A stretch of 64,000 nucleotides of DNA from Enterococcus faecium. Lineage in GTDB: Bacteria > Bacillota > Bacilli > Lactobacillales > Enterococcaceae. This document shows, piece after piece, positions 54,208-62,856 of this stretch (the stretch's first letter is position 1; each line of letters opens with the position of its first letter). The notes beneath the pieces are model-generated. The model was not told the origin of the DNA and did no database searches. It saw only the letters and a list, made by a program, of their open reading frames with translations. The stretch covers positions 1,762,001 to 1,826,000 of the forward strand of contig NZ_CP118955.1 of the NCBI RefSeq assembly GCF_029023785.1, written 5' to 3'. The position numbers and the translations under genes are program-made.

Positions 54208-55389
54208 TCAAAAATAGTCATTAAGAATTGGCTGTTGCTGTGGCAAGATTGAGCTTAACGTTTCTTCATATTCTTTTGTCACCTGTATTCTTTCTTGGAA
54301 TACCAACTCTTCCACTTTACGATACCCTAATAATAGCTGCGTGATATGTTGGATACTTCCTCGAACGATTGGGAGTTTTGTTTGTTCTACTTTTGAGAGA
54401 TGATTTTTTCCATTTTCGATTGTTACTTCCACGATTCCTTCATTCCATTTCGCATAATGATCTTCTTCTATTTGTAGGGCAAATGCAGCTTGTCTCTTTT
54501 TAAATGGATAATTTTCCAAAAACAAAGAAATATCTACGATCCTCGCCATCATATAAGGTGTGATCATTACAGAAGCAAATGGATTTTCTAATAGATAATT
54601 TTGATCATTACCGCCGTAGCCGCATGAATATTCAAATGTTTCAAAAGCACCATTGTGAGAACTTACGAAGCGAACAAGGCTGCAAAAAGCATCATGATCC
54701 AAAAATCCCCACTCCGCAATAATAAAGGAAGACGTTGCAAGCTGATAAACGATATATCCCGTTGCTTCCTCATTATCATCAAAATGCAAAGCAAACTGGT
54801 AATTGCCTTTTTGCTTGAATTTATACGTATACCACCAGTCTTCGCGCTTCAGACCAGCTCGTTGGTTTTCCGGCATCTGTTCATAAATTCTTCTGATTGC
54901 AGCTTTTGCATCTTCAAAATCCATACGCTTTATTTTTCCAGATTTTTTTTTGATAAACGGCACATCACGACTGTTTAGTTGATAACTGATTTTATCAAAT
55001 GATTGTTCATAGCCATAGCGCCGATAGAAGGGATAGGAGAATGGCGCCAGATAAGATAAGCTTACTTTACGATCACGGCAATCTTCAAGGATCTTTTCCA
55101 TGATCTGATTGATCCCGCCTTGTCCCCTTGCTTCTGGATAAGAAGCAACATAGCCAATGCCGGCCATTAGGTACTCTTGTCCGTAAAAATTCACTGGAAA
55201 AGGGGTCGCCATGACTTGACTTGTTAGCCGATCCTCCTCATCAAAAAATCCGTAATTCCAAGAATTCTCCGCAAGTGTACGAAAACGTTCTCGCCTTTCA
55301 GGTGTATCTGCCCCATTAAATGCATAAGTGGCTAAATCAAACATTTCCTCAATCGAAGATACACCTAGCTCTCTTACTTTGTTTGTCAT
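54208..55389 (-). CDS. Eis-like GNAT acetyltransferase
   Basis: The 393-residue protein has the Eis architecture: an N-terminal GNAT domain with the acetyl-CoA loop YPEARGQGGINQIM and SYLAPFSYPFYRRYGYEQ, a second GNAT-like region (about 150-290), and a C-terminal SCP2-like domain. Mycobacterial Eis acetylates aminoglycosides and proteins; Firmicute relatives are less well defined. The C-terminal residue is Phe, as is typical for this group where the terminal carboxylate is catalytic. It is monocistronic. Confidence 0.88.
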   Translation of the reverse strand: MTNKVRELGVSSIEEMFDLATYAFNGADTPERRERFRTLAENSWNYGFFDEEDRLTSQVMATPFPVNFYGQEYLMAGIGYVASYPEARGQGGINQIMEKILEDCRDRKVSLSYLAPFSYPFYRRYGYEQSFDKISYQLNSRDVPFIKKKSGKIKRMDFEDAKAAIRRIYEQMPENQRAGLKREDWWYTYKFKQKGNYQFALHFDDNEEATGYIVYQLATSSFIIAEWGFLDHDAFCSLVRFVSSHNGAFETFEYSCGYGGNDQNYLLENPFASVMITPYMMARIVDISLFLENYPFKKRQAAFALQIEEDHYAKWNEGIVEVTIENGKNHLSKVEQTKLPIVRGSIQHITQLLLGYRKVEELVFQERIQVTKEYEETLSSILPQQQPILNDYF

Positions 55390-55511
55390 TTTGCTGCCCC
55401 TTCCTACAAAAAAGCTAGTGAGGATTCGCAGGAAAGATCTATCTTCCTATGAAAAATTCCTTCTAGCTTACTTCATTTTTCAATAACTAAATAGTACCAT
55501 GTTTCATTGAT

Positions 55512-55925
55512 TTAATACGTTGCTTCGATCATATCTAGCATTTTTTTGAAACGTCTCCGTTTAAAATACATCAAGATTGTTCCTAAAAGCATATCATTCA
55601 ACTTTTGAAGCATGCCATAAGACTCCATTTTTTCTGTGTAATGAACCTCACAGGTCGAATCGTCCAATGGTTTGATTTGATAATGAACGACGAATTCATT
55701 CTTCGTTGTCGATGTACGAAACTTATAAGACTGGTTTTCAATGACTTCTTCGATTTTTATGCGAGCCCGGTTATTTTGCGAGAATTGTTTGACGTACTCC
55801 AAATTTTTCAGCTGTTTTCTAGTTACTGATTTGCCGGTCGCTTTACGTACATCGAAAAGGACAGAGTCCATAACTTTATCGTAAAAAAACGATGCTGGAA
55901 TATTTAATTTTTTCGTGATTTCCAT
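55512..55925 (-). CDS. DUF3284 domain protein
   Basis: The 137-residue protein has the DUF3284 pattern: MEITKKLNIPASFFYDKVMDS, RVKI-like strand segment ARIKIEEVIENQSYKF, and CEVHYTEKMESYG. It resembles the START/SRPBCC-like fold. The family is often encoded with lactose/cellobiose-type PTS genes, as here, but its role is not known. Its ATG shares one base with the stop of the upstream 60-codon gene (TAATG), so translation is coupled. Confidence 0.85.
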   Translation of the reverse strand: MEITKKLNIPASFFYDKVMDSVLFDVRKATGKSVTRKQLKNLEYVKQFSQNNRARIKIEEVIENQSYKFRTSTTKNEFVVHYQIKPLDDSTCEVHYTEKMESYGMLQKLNDMLLGTILMYFKRRRFKKMLDMIEATY

Positions 55926-56107
55926 TAGTTATTTTTCTCCTTTGCTTCTTCTCTTTTTTTCCCCTTCATGAAGAAATAGATTCCTAATCCTGTTAGAAAA
56001 AGACCTGTGACCATACTATACAAATCATACCTTTGCGAATGTGGATTCAAACTATACAACACGATCAAAGAACCAATACTACATAAAAATAAACCGTTTT
56101 TTATCAT
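55925..56107 (-). CDS. Small two-helix membrane protein
   Basis: The product (about 60 residues) has two predicted membrane helices (about 4-20 and 30-50) and a basic tail GKKREEAKEKNN. An alternative ATG at 56116 would add three residues but would sit on the ribosome site. It lies in the downstream part of the PTS operon and is coupled to the DUF3284 gene. I recognise no family. Confidence 0.7.
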   Translation of the reverse strand: MIKNGLFLCSIGSLIVLYSLNPHSQRYDLYSMVTGLFLTGLGIYFFMKGKKREEAKEKNN

Positions 56108-56137
56108 CTCAACCATCCTATCTTTTTAAACCATTTT

Positions 56138-56359
56138 CTAAACAGCTGTTGATTGAAAATAAAGGACTGTTCCCCAAGGCTGTGCTTTGATTAGTTCCTT
56201 TGCTTTTTTAGCCGCAACTTCCGGATCTTCTGCACTTGTTTCAAAGAACAGCTTGATTCCTTGTTTTTCTTTAAATGTAAAAGTCATTCCTTCTTCATTG
56301 TATCCTTCTAACAATTCTTTGATTTCATCTTGTTGCATTGCACTGGCAATTGTAATCAT
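56138..56359 (-). CDS. Hypothetical 73-residue protein in the PTS operon
   Basis: A GAGGAGG site precedes the ATG at 56359 and fixes the start. The product (MITIASAMQQDEIKELLEGY at the start) alternates helices and strands, has no cysteine or His, and may adopt a ferredoxin-like fold. It is 67 bp after the EIIC gene, with no T-run terminator between. Function unknown. Confidence 0.75.
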   Translation of the reverse strand: MITIASAMQQDEIKELLEGYNEEGMTFTFKEKQGIKLFFETSAEDPEVAAKKAKELIKAQPWGTVLYFQSTAV

Positions 56360-56426
56360 TTCAGTTCCTCCTCGAAAATTCATTATGAGGAACGAAACTT
56401 AAAGCGTCCCGCTCCTCACGTTCATC

Positions 56427-57887
56427 TTATTGTTGTTCGCCTGCGGCAGGGTCCATTTTGTTTGCAGAGATGACAAATGGTGCCCAAATCAAGAAAGTCA
56501 CGACCATACATACTAATGTTACGATCGGTGCCCGCCAATCCGCTCCTGTTGCTAAGAATGACAATAAGAACGGCGGTACTACCCATGTGACTTGCTGCGA
56601 TACCGGAGCGACTAGGCCAAGATAAGTAGCTGTCCATCCAATTGCTGTTGCTACTACTGGAGCAATCAAGAATGGGATAAACATGATTGCATTCAATACG
56701 ATTGGCAGACCAAACATCACTGGTTCGTTGATATTGAAGATACCAGGCCCAATGGATAATTTAGCTACTGTTAGATAATCTGCACGTTTAGAGAAAATCA
56801 AGATAGCTATCAGTAAGACGATCGTTCCGCCTGATCCGCCAAACCATGCAAAAGCATCGAACGATCCGCGGACCCACATATAAGCTTTTCCATCTTCGAT
56901 TGCATCTAACACGGCTGGTGTACCAGTTTTTCCGTTATAACCTTTTTGGAAAATATCAATATTGATTAGTTGTGCTTGTCCCCAGATTCCCTCTAGCACT
57001 GGTGCCAATACATTTGGTCCATGAATACCAAAGAACCAGAATACTTGAACAAATACTGTGACGATCAATACTGCTCCCAACCCTTGAGATAATCCTAGGA
57101 ATGGTTCTGCAATATATTTTTGCACCAAATCAATGATCAGTTGCCCATCAGCTACACGACCTACGATATAATTGATAATAGCAATGACGTATAAAGCGAT
57201 CGTCGCTGGTAAAATGGCTGCAAATGCTTTAGATACTGCTGGTGGTACTGAATCAGGCATTTTGATCGTAATGTTGGCAAGCATCAATTTACAAAAAATA
57301 ATGACTGAAATAGCTCCCATGATCATAACTGTAAAATAAGCGTTTCCATTCAAATGATCTAGTTTTAGCCAACCCCATAATCCAACTGACAGTGTGCCAT
57401 CTGCAATCGTTGCACCAATCTCAGAACTATTGATTGCATCTGCGACATTTGAAGGAACATTCACATCTAATGCTGCTGATAATGCTGGACCAAAGGAAAT
57501 ACCTTGAATCAAGGTAGCTAAACCAACGATCCCCCCAGCTAGATCATTTACTCCATAAGCTCGGGCAAGATTATACCCCCAAGAAAAGGCAAAGATCAAT
57601 CCGGCGATTGCTAGTGTACCGTTCCAGACAAAACCATTGATTCCGATGATGACATTCAATACGGCAAAGATTCCTTTGTCTGCTGCTAAACTGTCAGCAT
57701 AGGTACTGTTAAACTGTTGCGGTAAATCACGAATAATTGCATTGATCATTACAGCGACTGATCCCGCCATTGTTGCGGGCAGTGTGCCGATAAAAGCATC
57801 ACGCAAAGCAACTAAATGTTTTTGCGCTCCGATTTTTGCGGCAACCGGCAGGATGTATTTCTCCATCCAACTTGATAGTCCGTTCAT
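56427..57887 (-). CDS. PTS EIIC component, lactose/cellobiose family
   Basis: EIIC is the membrane channel and sugar-binding unit of the phosphotransferase system. The 486-residue protein has about 10 helices with the family motifs WMEKYILPVAAKIGAQKHL, FWFFGIHGPNVLAPVLEG, and FNINEPVMFGLPIVLN. It belongs to the EIIC-Lac/Cel class, so a beta-glucoside, chitobiose or similar disaccharide is likely. It is longer than the usual 430-450 residues. It is the third gene of a B-A-C operon. Confidence 0.92.
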   Translation of the reverse strand: MNGLSSWMEKYILPVAAKIGAQKHLVALRDAFIGTLPATMAGSVAVMINAIIRDLPQQFNSTYADSLAADKGIFAVLNVIIGINGFVWNGTLAIAGLIFAFSWGYNLARAYGVNDLAGGIVGLATLIQGISFGPALSAALDVNVPSNVADAINSSEIGATIADGTLSVGLWGWLKLDHLNGNAYFTVMIMGAISVIIFCKLMLANITIKMPDSVPPAVSKAFAAILPATIALYVIAIINYIVGRVADGQLIIDLVQKYIAEPFLGLSQGLGAVLIVTVFVQVFWFFGIHGPNVLAPVLEGIWGQAQLINIDIFQKGYNGKTGTPAVLDAIEDGKAYMWVRGSFDAFAWFGGSGGTIVLLIAILIFSKRADYLTVAKLSIGPGIFNINEPVMFGLPIVLNAIMFIPFLIAPVVATAIGWTATYLGLVAPVSQQVTWVVPPFLLSFLATGADWRAPIVTLVCMVVTFLIWAPFVISANKMDPAAGEQQ

Positions 57888-57994
57888 TTTTTACTTCCTC
57901 CTATAAGTTTTTTATATAAAGAGAGTTCTCCTTATAACAAAATAAAAAATCCGTTCAAAAATTTTTCTTCTTCCGTTCAAAAAAGAAGTTGTAT

Positions 57995-58315
57995 TTATTC
58001 GCTGTATACGCGACGATAAAGTTCGATGATTTCTTTTGCTAAATCAGTAAACGCAATAGATGTCATTAAGTGATCTTGACTGTGAACAGTCAATAATGTC
58101 ACTTGCATATGATTTCCTTGTGCTTCTTGTGTCAACATGTCTGTTTGTGCATGATGCGCTTGTATAAGTGATTCTTCTGCATCAGCGATTTTCCTATCCG
58201 CTAACTCAAAATCACCGATTTTAGCAGCCGCAATCGCTTCCATTGCATCGCTCTTTGCATTACCGCCAAACATGATTAACCCCATGATGGCTTCTAGATT
58301 TTGTTGATCTTCCAC
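57995..58315 (-). CDS. PTS EIIA component, lactose/cellobiose family
   Basis: The 106-residue three-helix protein has the phosphorylated His in LLTVHSQDHLMTSI and the early GLIMFGGNAKSDAMEAI motif. It passes phosphate from HPr to EIIB. The start is GTG at 58315, with GGGGGT upstream. It lies 29 bp after EIIB. Confidence 0.93.
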   Translation of the reverse strand: MEDQQNLEAIMGLIMFGGNAKSDAMEAIAAAKIGDFELADRKIADAEESLIQAHHAQTDMLTQEAQGNHMQVTLLTVHSQDHLMTSIAFTDLAKEIIELYRRVYSE

Positions 58316-58344
58316 GTTGTTATACCCCCAACTGCATACTTGAT

Positions 58345-58662
58345 TTATTTCATTAGATTTTCTGCTTGTGCAAGAACTTTTTCTCCGTTCATCATGCCAT
58401 AGTCTTGCATATTGATGACATCTAATGGAATACCTTTAGGCGCAAGTTTTTGTTCAAATTGAGCTTTCATGAAACGTACTTGAGGACCTAATAATAATAC
58501 ATCGACATTCTTAGATTCTAAATTATTATCTGCATCTGAGGCAGAGACCGCAAAAATATCGGCTTCCATCCCTTTTTCTTCTGCTGCTTTTTGCATTTTT
58601 GTGACCAATAAACTCGTACTCATCCCTGCTGAACAAACTAACATGATTGTTTTTTTTGCCAT
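58345..58662 (-). CDS. PTS EIIB component, lactose/cellobiose family
   Basis: The 105-residue protein has the active cysteine in the P-loop MLVCSAGMSTSLLVTKM and the LLGPQVRFM motif. It phosphorylates the sugar as it passes through EIIC. The ATG at 58662 follows AAAGGAGTG. It is the first gene of the operon and lies about 30 bp downstream of the predicted sigma-54 start site. Confidence 0.94.
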   Translation of the reverse strand: MAKKTIMLVCSAGMSTSLLVTKMQKAAEEKGMEADIFAVSASDADNNLESKNVDVLLLGPQVRFMKAQFEQKLAPKGIPLDVINMQDYGMMNGEKVLAQAENLMK

Positions 58663-58699
58663 TTTTAACACTCCTTTTATTTTTTTACACTTTTATATA

Positions 58700-58717
58700 A
58701 CGCAAGAAGCATGCCAA
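58700..58717 (-). promoter_or_regulatory. Sigma-54 (-24/-12) promoter of the PTS operon
   Basis: On the minus strand TTGGCATGCTTCTTGC matches the sigma-54 consensus TTGGCAC-N5-TTGC with correct GG-N10-GC spacing. Transcription would start near 58690, just before the EIIB ribosome site. The adjacent activator carries a sigma-54-contacting loop. Confidence 0.9.
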
Positions 58718-58720
58718 TAA

Positions 58721-58765
58721 AAAAAAGAGCTGAAATAGCGTTTTCATGCTTTTTAGCTCTTTTTT
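58721..58765 (-). terminator. Terminator of the PTS activator gene
   Basis: AAAAAAGAGCT pairs with AGCTCTTTTT, flanked by a T run on the minus strand, upstream of the sigma-54 promoter. It stops read-through from the regulator gene. Its loop contains a partial cre-like sequence. Confidence 0.85.
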
Positions 58766-58813
58766 ATAGTGCGCACACAGATGTTTAGTGTGTAAACAGT
58801 ATGATTAGTGTGT
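58765..58813 (-). promoter_or_regulatory. Upstream activating repeats for the PTS activator
   Basis: TTTAGTGTGT (58784) and ATTAGTGTGT (58804) are direct repeats 20 bp apart, and a weaker copy TATAGTGCGC starts at 58765. Spacing of about two helical turns and a position roughly 75-120 bp upstream of the sigma-54 start fit enhancer sites for the LevR-type activator. Confidence 0.65.
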
Positions 58814-61516
58814 TCATTTTTTTATTTTATTTTCAAGAAACATTTGTGTAAGAAATGCGATATCATCTTCTGGAATTTTTACCTGATATTTTCGTTCTAG
58901 TGCCATCAAGTTTGCCCGAACGATATCCATTTCCAAACGATAAATTTTTGAGAAAATAGACAGTTTCTCAAATTGCCGATGGCTTTCTTGTTTGATCAAT
59001 CCGTCTAACATGAAGGCTAAATGGATAACGATTCCAGTATCTACTCCAGGTTCCACGATAATCGACAAATCGGTCTGGATCTGCTGAACTGTCTTTTGCA
59101 ATGAACGGATCAGTTCATCAATAGAAAAGACATCGCTTAATGATCCAGCAAGTGAATCGACAATTTTAGCTGTCGGGATCTCATCATCAGCTATACGCTT
59201 TAAAATATTTAGTTTTTCATCATCAAAAACGTCATAGGCTGAAAAAAATGGGATATTTTGATAATCAACATCAACTGTTCCCGCAATTGCTTTGATCTCA
59301 TATTCTTCCAATAAGGCATCGATGTGTTTTTTGAATGATTCACGTTCTAAAAACTGCATCTGGATCAGTTCTACCTTATTTTGATTAATCACTGGCATAA
59401 TACGCTGATATAATTTGGCAGCTACTCCTTCACCAGTAAAGCATGTCACGATTACGGCTTTTTTACGCTGTAAAGTTTCAGACTTTTCCGCTTTGAACTG
59501 ATCACGTACGATCGATTCAAAGGAAAGCTGGATATTTTGATAAATATCTTCTAAGCTTCTTCCAACACTTGCCATCCGTATCGCTTCTATCACAATCATG
59601 GTACTTGTCATCGTGATAGCTTTCGTCCGAATGCCAGTCTCTTCATAAATCAAATCACTGAAGGTGTTTAATGATCCCATATCTGTTAACAAGAGTAGGC
59701 CATTCGTCAAATGCTCTTGATAGTTTTTGACATATTGTAACACTTCTTCATACATTGTTTGAACTTCCATAACCAGTGGCATATTAAAAGCTTTCCCTAC
59801 TTTTGTTCCTAATAGTTCTTGTGCCATCTCCAACATGCTTGAAGCAGTCTGTCTGCCGTGCATCAATATGAGAACATCTACTTTGTTTTCTTTAACAGGC
59901 TCACTTTCTCCTAGATTGATAGAAAGAAACATACTAATAAAGCCGATTTCATCAAAAGGAATCTCAACTTGTTCTTCTTCTTCAATGATCGTTGAAAGAT
60001 CGATTGCTACCTGGAATTCCCTCTTAAAATTTTTCCGTACGTTATTCAAATCTGGGTGGACGATCATATGACCTTCTCTCACACGATCCAATGTACTTTG
60101 CAGATGCAAAGCAAAAGCAAAACGAGCTTTTTCATTATAAATACGGTCTAACCGTTTTTCAGCCACATCATACAATTGATTGGTTAACCGCCAGATTTCA
60201 TCTGGCAAAAGATCTTTGGGAATCGAACTTTTAGTCAATTCTTTGACATATGTCTGGAAATAAGCATCCACATCTTTTGAAATGAGGGTCTCTAGATCAA
60301 TGTTCTCCACACCGGTTTCGGAAAGAGAAGTGACTTTTTCCTCAATATCGTTATAGACCTGCATGTTTCGTTCTGGATCTTGTGACCAGACAACATCAGC
60401 AAATCCTGGTTCAAATGTCAAATACTGACTTTTGCTGTCCATGAATCGGTCGAGACGTTCCGGTATTTCCTTGATTTTCAGTAATCCTTTTTGTACTTGA
60501 AGGGAAAGTTCTTCTTTTCGAATGATTAGCTTTTTCTCATGATGAGTACGGTAATGTAAAAAAGATTTTGCACAGACTAGTTTCAAGTCTCGTTTCACTT
60601 GACCGATATTTCCTTCCGCATCATAAAGCATGAAGGCAAGAATCGCTTCTTTTTCGATATCGATACGTTGATTCAAACGATTCGCTTCTTGTTTGATAAA
60701 AAGAGAGATGATTTCATAACGCTCATCCAGTGAACGTGAAGCAAGATTCGGCAAGGTGATTGCCATAGGAATCCGTCGATTGAACGTAGATAAGAAACTT
60801 TCTGAAGATTCAGTCGTCGCCCCAATGATCTGAACAGATGCTTCATGTACTTGTGCACTTTCTCCAAGCGGACGGTAAATACCTTTATCAATGAAAGTAA
60901 ACAGCATTTCCTGCCCTTCCGGCGGTAAACGGTGGATCTCATCTAAAAACAATATACCGCCGTCTGCTTTGGCTATTAGACCGGGACTATCTTGAGCTGC
61001 TCCTGTGTAAGCCCCTTTTTTGATCCCAAAGATGTGTCCAAAGAGCAGTTGCGGATTTTGAGCATAATCCGCACAATTGAAAGAAACAAATGGCGCATCT
61101 GCAGAAAGCATCTCTGAATCGATTGCAAAATGATACATACATTCAGCAAACATCGACTTCCCTGTACCAGTTTCTCCAAAAATAATCGTATGCAACCCCC
61201 GCGGTGGATAAAGAATCGCAGCTTTTGCCTGCTGTATGCTGACTTTTAAAGAATCATTTTCTCCAACGAGTGTTTCAAAAGTCACTTGCGTAGAAGAGTC
61301 GACATGCACTTCATCAGATTTTGACTTTTCCGTTGGCAAAGAGTAAACGACTGGTCGGCCAGCGGTTTTTACAATATGATGGGCCTTGTATAGTTCACTT
61401 AAATATCGGCTTGCATTGCTTCGATCGATAGTTAAGCGCTCAGCTACATCACTTGCTGTCAATCCTTGTTGGTTTTCTGTCAATAGCTGCAAGATCTCTT
61501 CTTGACGTTCTTTCAC
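58814..61516 (-). CDS. LevR/CelR-type sigma-54 activator with PRD and EII-like domains
   Basis: The 900-residue regulator has an N-terminal winged helix (about 1-60), an AAA+ domain with Walker A GETGTGKS (114), the sigma-54 loop GAYTGA (168) and Walker B LFLDE (189), then PRD1 (about 430-535, His471), an EIIA-Man-like domain (His553), an EIIB-like segment (Cys692) and PRD2 (about 800-895, His832). PTS phosphorylation on these sites would tie activity to sugar supply. It controls the adjacent PTS operon. Confidence 0.94.
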   Translation of the reverse strand: MKERQEEILQLLTENQQGLTASDVAERLTIDRSNASRYLSELYKAHHIVKTAGRPVVYSLPTEKSKSDEVHVDSSTQVTFETLVGENDSLKVSIQQAKAAILYPPRGLHTIIFGETGTGKSMFAECMYHFAIDSEMLSADAPFVSFNCADYAQNPQLLFGHIFGIKKGAYTGAAQDSPGLIAKADGGILFLDEIHRLPPEGQEMLFTFIDKGIYRPLGESAQVHEASVQIIGATTESSESFLSTFNRRIPMAITLPNLASRSLDERYEIISLFIKQEANRLNQRIDIEKEAILAFMLYDAEGNIGQVKRDLKLVCAKSFLHYRTHHEKKLIIRKEELSLQVQKGLLKIKEIPERLDRFMDSKSQYLTFEPGFADVVWSQDPERNMQVYNDIEEKVTSLSETGVENIDLETLISKDVDAYFQTYVKELTKSSIPKDLLPDEIWRLTNQLYDVAEKRLDRIYNEKARFAFALHLQSTLDRVREGHMIVHPDLNNVRKNFKREFQVAIDLSTIIEEEEQVEIPFDEIGFISMFLSINLGESEPVKENKVDVLILMHGRQTASSMLEMAQELLGTKVGKAFNMPLVMEVQTMYEEVLQYVKNYQEHLTNGLLLLTDMGSLNTFSDLIYEETGIRTKAITMTSTMIVIEAIRMASVGRSLEDIYQNIQLSFESIVRDQFKAEKSETLQRKKAVIVTCFTGEGVAAKLYQRIMPVINQNKVELIQMQFLERESFKKHIDALLEEYEIKAIAGTVDVDYQNIPFFSAYDVFDDEKLNILKRIADDEIPTAKIVDSLAGSLSDVFSIDELIRSLQKTVQQIQTDLSIIVEPGVDTGIVIHLAFMLDGLIKQESHRQFEKLSIFSKIYRLEMDIVRANLMALERKYQVKIPEDDIAFLTQMFLENKIKK

Positions 61517-61578
61517 ATAACCCCTCCTCTGGCAACCAATTTTGTTCCCGTTTTCATAATCATAGCATAAAAAGGCGC

Positions 61579-62856
61579 TTATTTGCGCCTTGCTCCTTTA
61601 TTTCTCTCTTTTTTTGATTTATTTTTAACTTTTTTTCTTATTTTTTCTTTGTTATATTCTGGGTTCTGCTCCTTTCCAGAAAAAGTTTTCGCATACTTTT
61701 TATTTACTGCAGGAGCTGCATCTTCTTTGGTTGGCTGCTCAGTTTGCAGCTTACCTCCGTATAAAAAAATCTCTTCAAGTGTTATATTTGATGGACGTAA
61801 AAGCCGTTTTAAATCTCTTAGATTATTATCTTGTACGAGTGTAATTACTATTCCTTCATTACCCATTCGACCAGTTCTTCCCGAACGATGCAAATAAGCT
61901 TCTTCACTTAACGGAACTTCTGCATTCACTACATAAGGAAGACCTGTAATATCTAAACCTCTAGCCGCCACATCTGTGGTCAAAAGTGCTCTGACCATTT
62001 TCTTTTTGAATTGTTCTAGCGCTGCTTTTCGGAGTAGCTTGTTCTGATCAGAGGCCAGACTTCCTACCGGTACACCTCTATACAGCAATTTTTCTTCCAT
62101 TACGCCTAATTCAGTCAGTTGATTAAAGAAAATCAGACCATGAAAATCTTCTATATGCGTGAGACGTCTCAAGTAGTCATCTTTCTTTCGTATCGGTACA
62201 CGTAAAAAGTAATGTCTCAGTCCTTTTCGAGAATCGTCCTCTGCTGTCACGTCAATTGTCTCAAACGTTTTCCCAGTGATTTTTTCAATGCTTTCAAGGG
62301 AACGATCTGCTGTCGCTGAAAAAAAAGCTAGCTGATACTCTGTTGGAGCTTGATGAAGAATTTGATCAATGATTTGGCTGTTCCCAGCGTCAAATAGCTG
62401 GTCTGCTTCATCAAATACCATTGTTTTCACTTGATGTGCTTTTATTTTTTTTGCTTTCATCAATTCCAATATTCTTCCTGGTGTACCAATCAAGATTTCT
62501 GGTTTTTTCTTCAAACCCTCAATCTGACGTTTGACGTTGGCTCCGCCCACCAAAGATTGGACTTTCAACTCTTTGTCTTTTCCCCATTCACGTGCAACAT
62601 CTGCTACTTGAATAGCTAGTTCTTGAGAAGAAGCAAAAATGACCAACGCACTTGCTTCACCTGGTTCCACGTTTAGTAGTAGAGGCCAAAGATAAGCCAG
62701 TGTTTTACCTGAACCTGTAGGAGAAACCGCTACTATACTTTGTTTATTACTTAGTGGCTGAAAAACTGCTCGTTGAATAAGAGAAGGTGAGATAAACCCT
62801 TTATCCTCATATTTTTTCTGCCAATTTTCGGGAAATACTTGTACAAATTCGTTCAT
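61579..62856 (-). CDS. DEAD-box RNA helicase
   Basis: The 425-residue helicase has the Q-motif region GFISPSLIQRAVF, Walker A AVSPTGSGKTLAYL, TPGRILEL, the DEAD box in VFDEADQLFD, SAT in FFSATADRS, and HRSGRTGRMG. The C-terminus is strongly basic (KKVKNKSKKERNKGARRK), probably for RNA binding. Bacterial homologues act in ribosome assembly or mRNA decay. The specific orthologue is not assigned. It overlaps the oxidoreductase gene by one base. Confidence 0.93.
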   Translation of the reverse strand: MNEFVQVFPENWQKKYEDKGFISPSLIQRAVFQPLSNKQSIVAVSPTGSGKTLAYLWPLLLNVEPGEASALVIFASSQELAIQVADVAREWGKDKELKVQSLVGGANVKRQIEGLKKKPEILIGTPGRILELMKAKKIKAHQVKTMVFDEADQLFDAGNSQIIDQILHQAPTEYQLAFFSATADRSLESIEKITGKTFETIDVTAEDDSRKGLRHYFLRVPIRKKDDYLRRLTHIEDFHGLIFFNQLTELGVMEEKLLYRGVPVGSLASDQNKLLRKAALEQFKKKMVRALLTTDVAARGLDITGLPYVVNAEVPLSEEAYLHRSGRTGRMGNEGIVITLVQDNNLRDLKRLLRPSNITLEEIFLYGGKLQTEQPTKEDAAPAVNKKYAKTFSGKEQNPEYNKEKIRKKVKNKSKKERNKGARRK

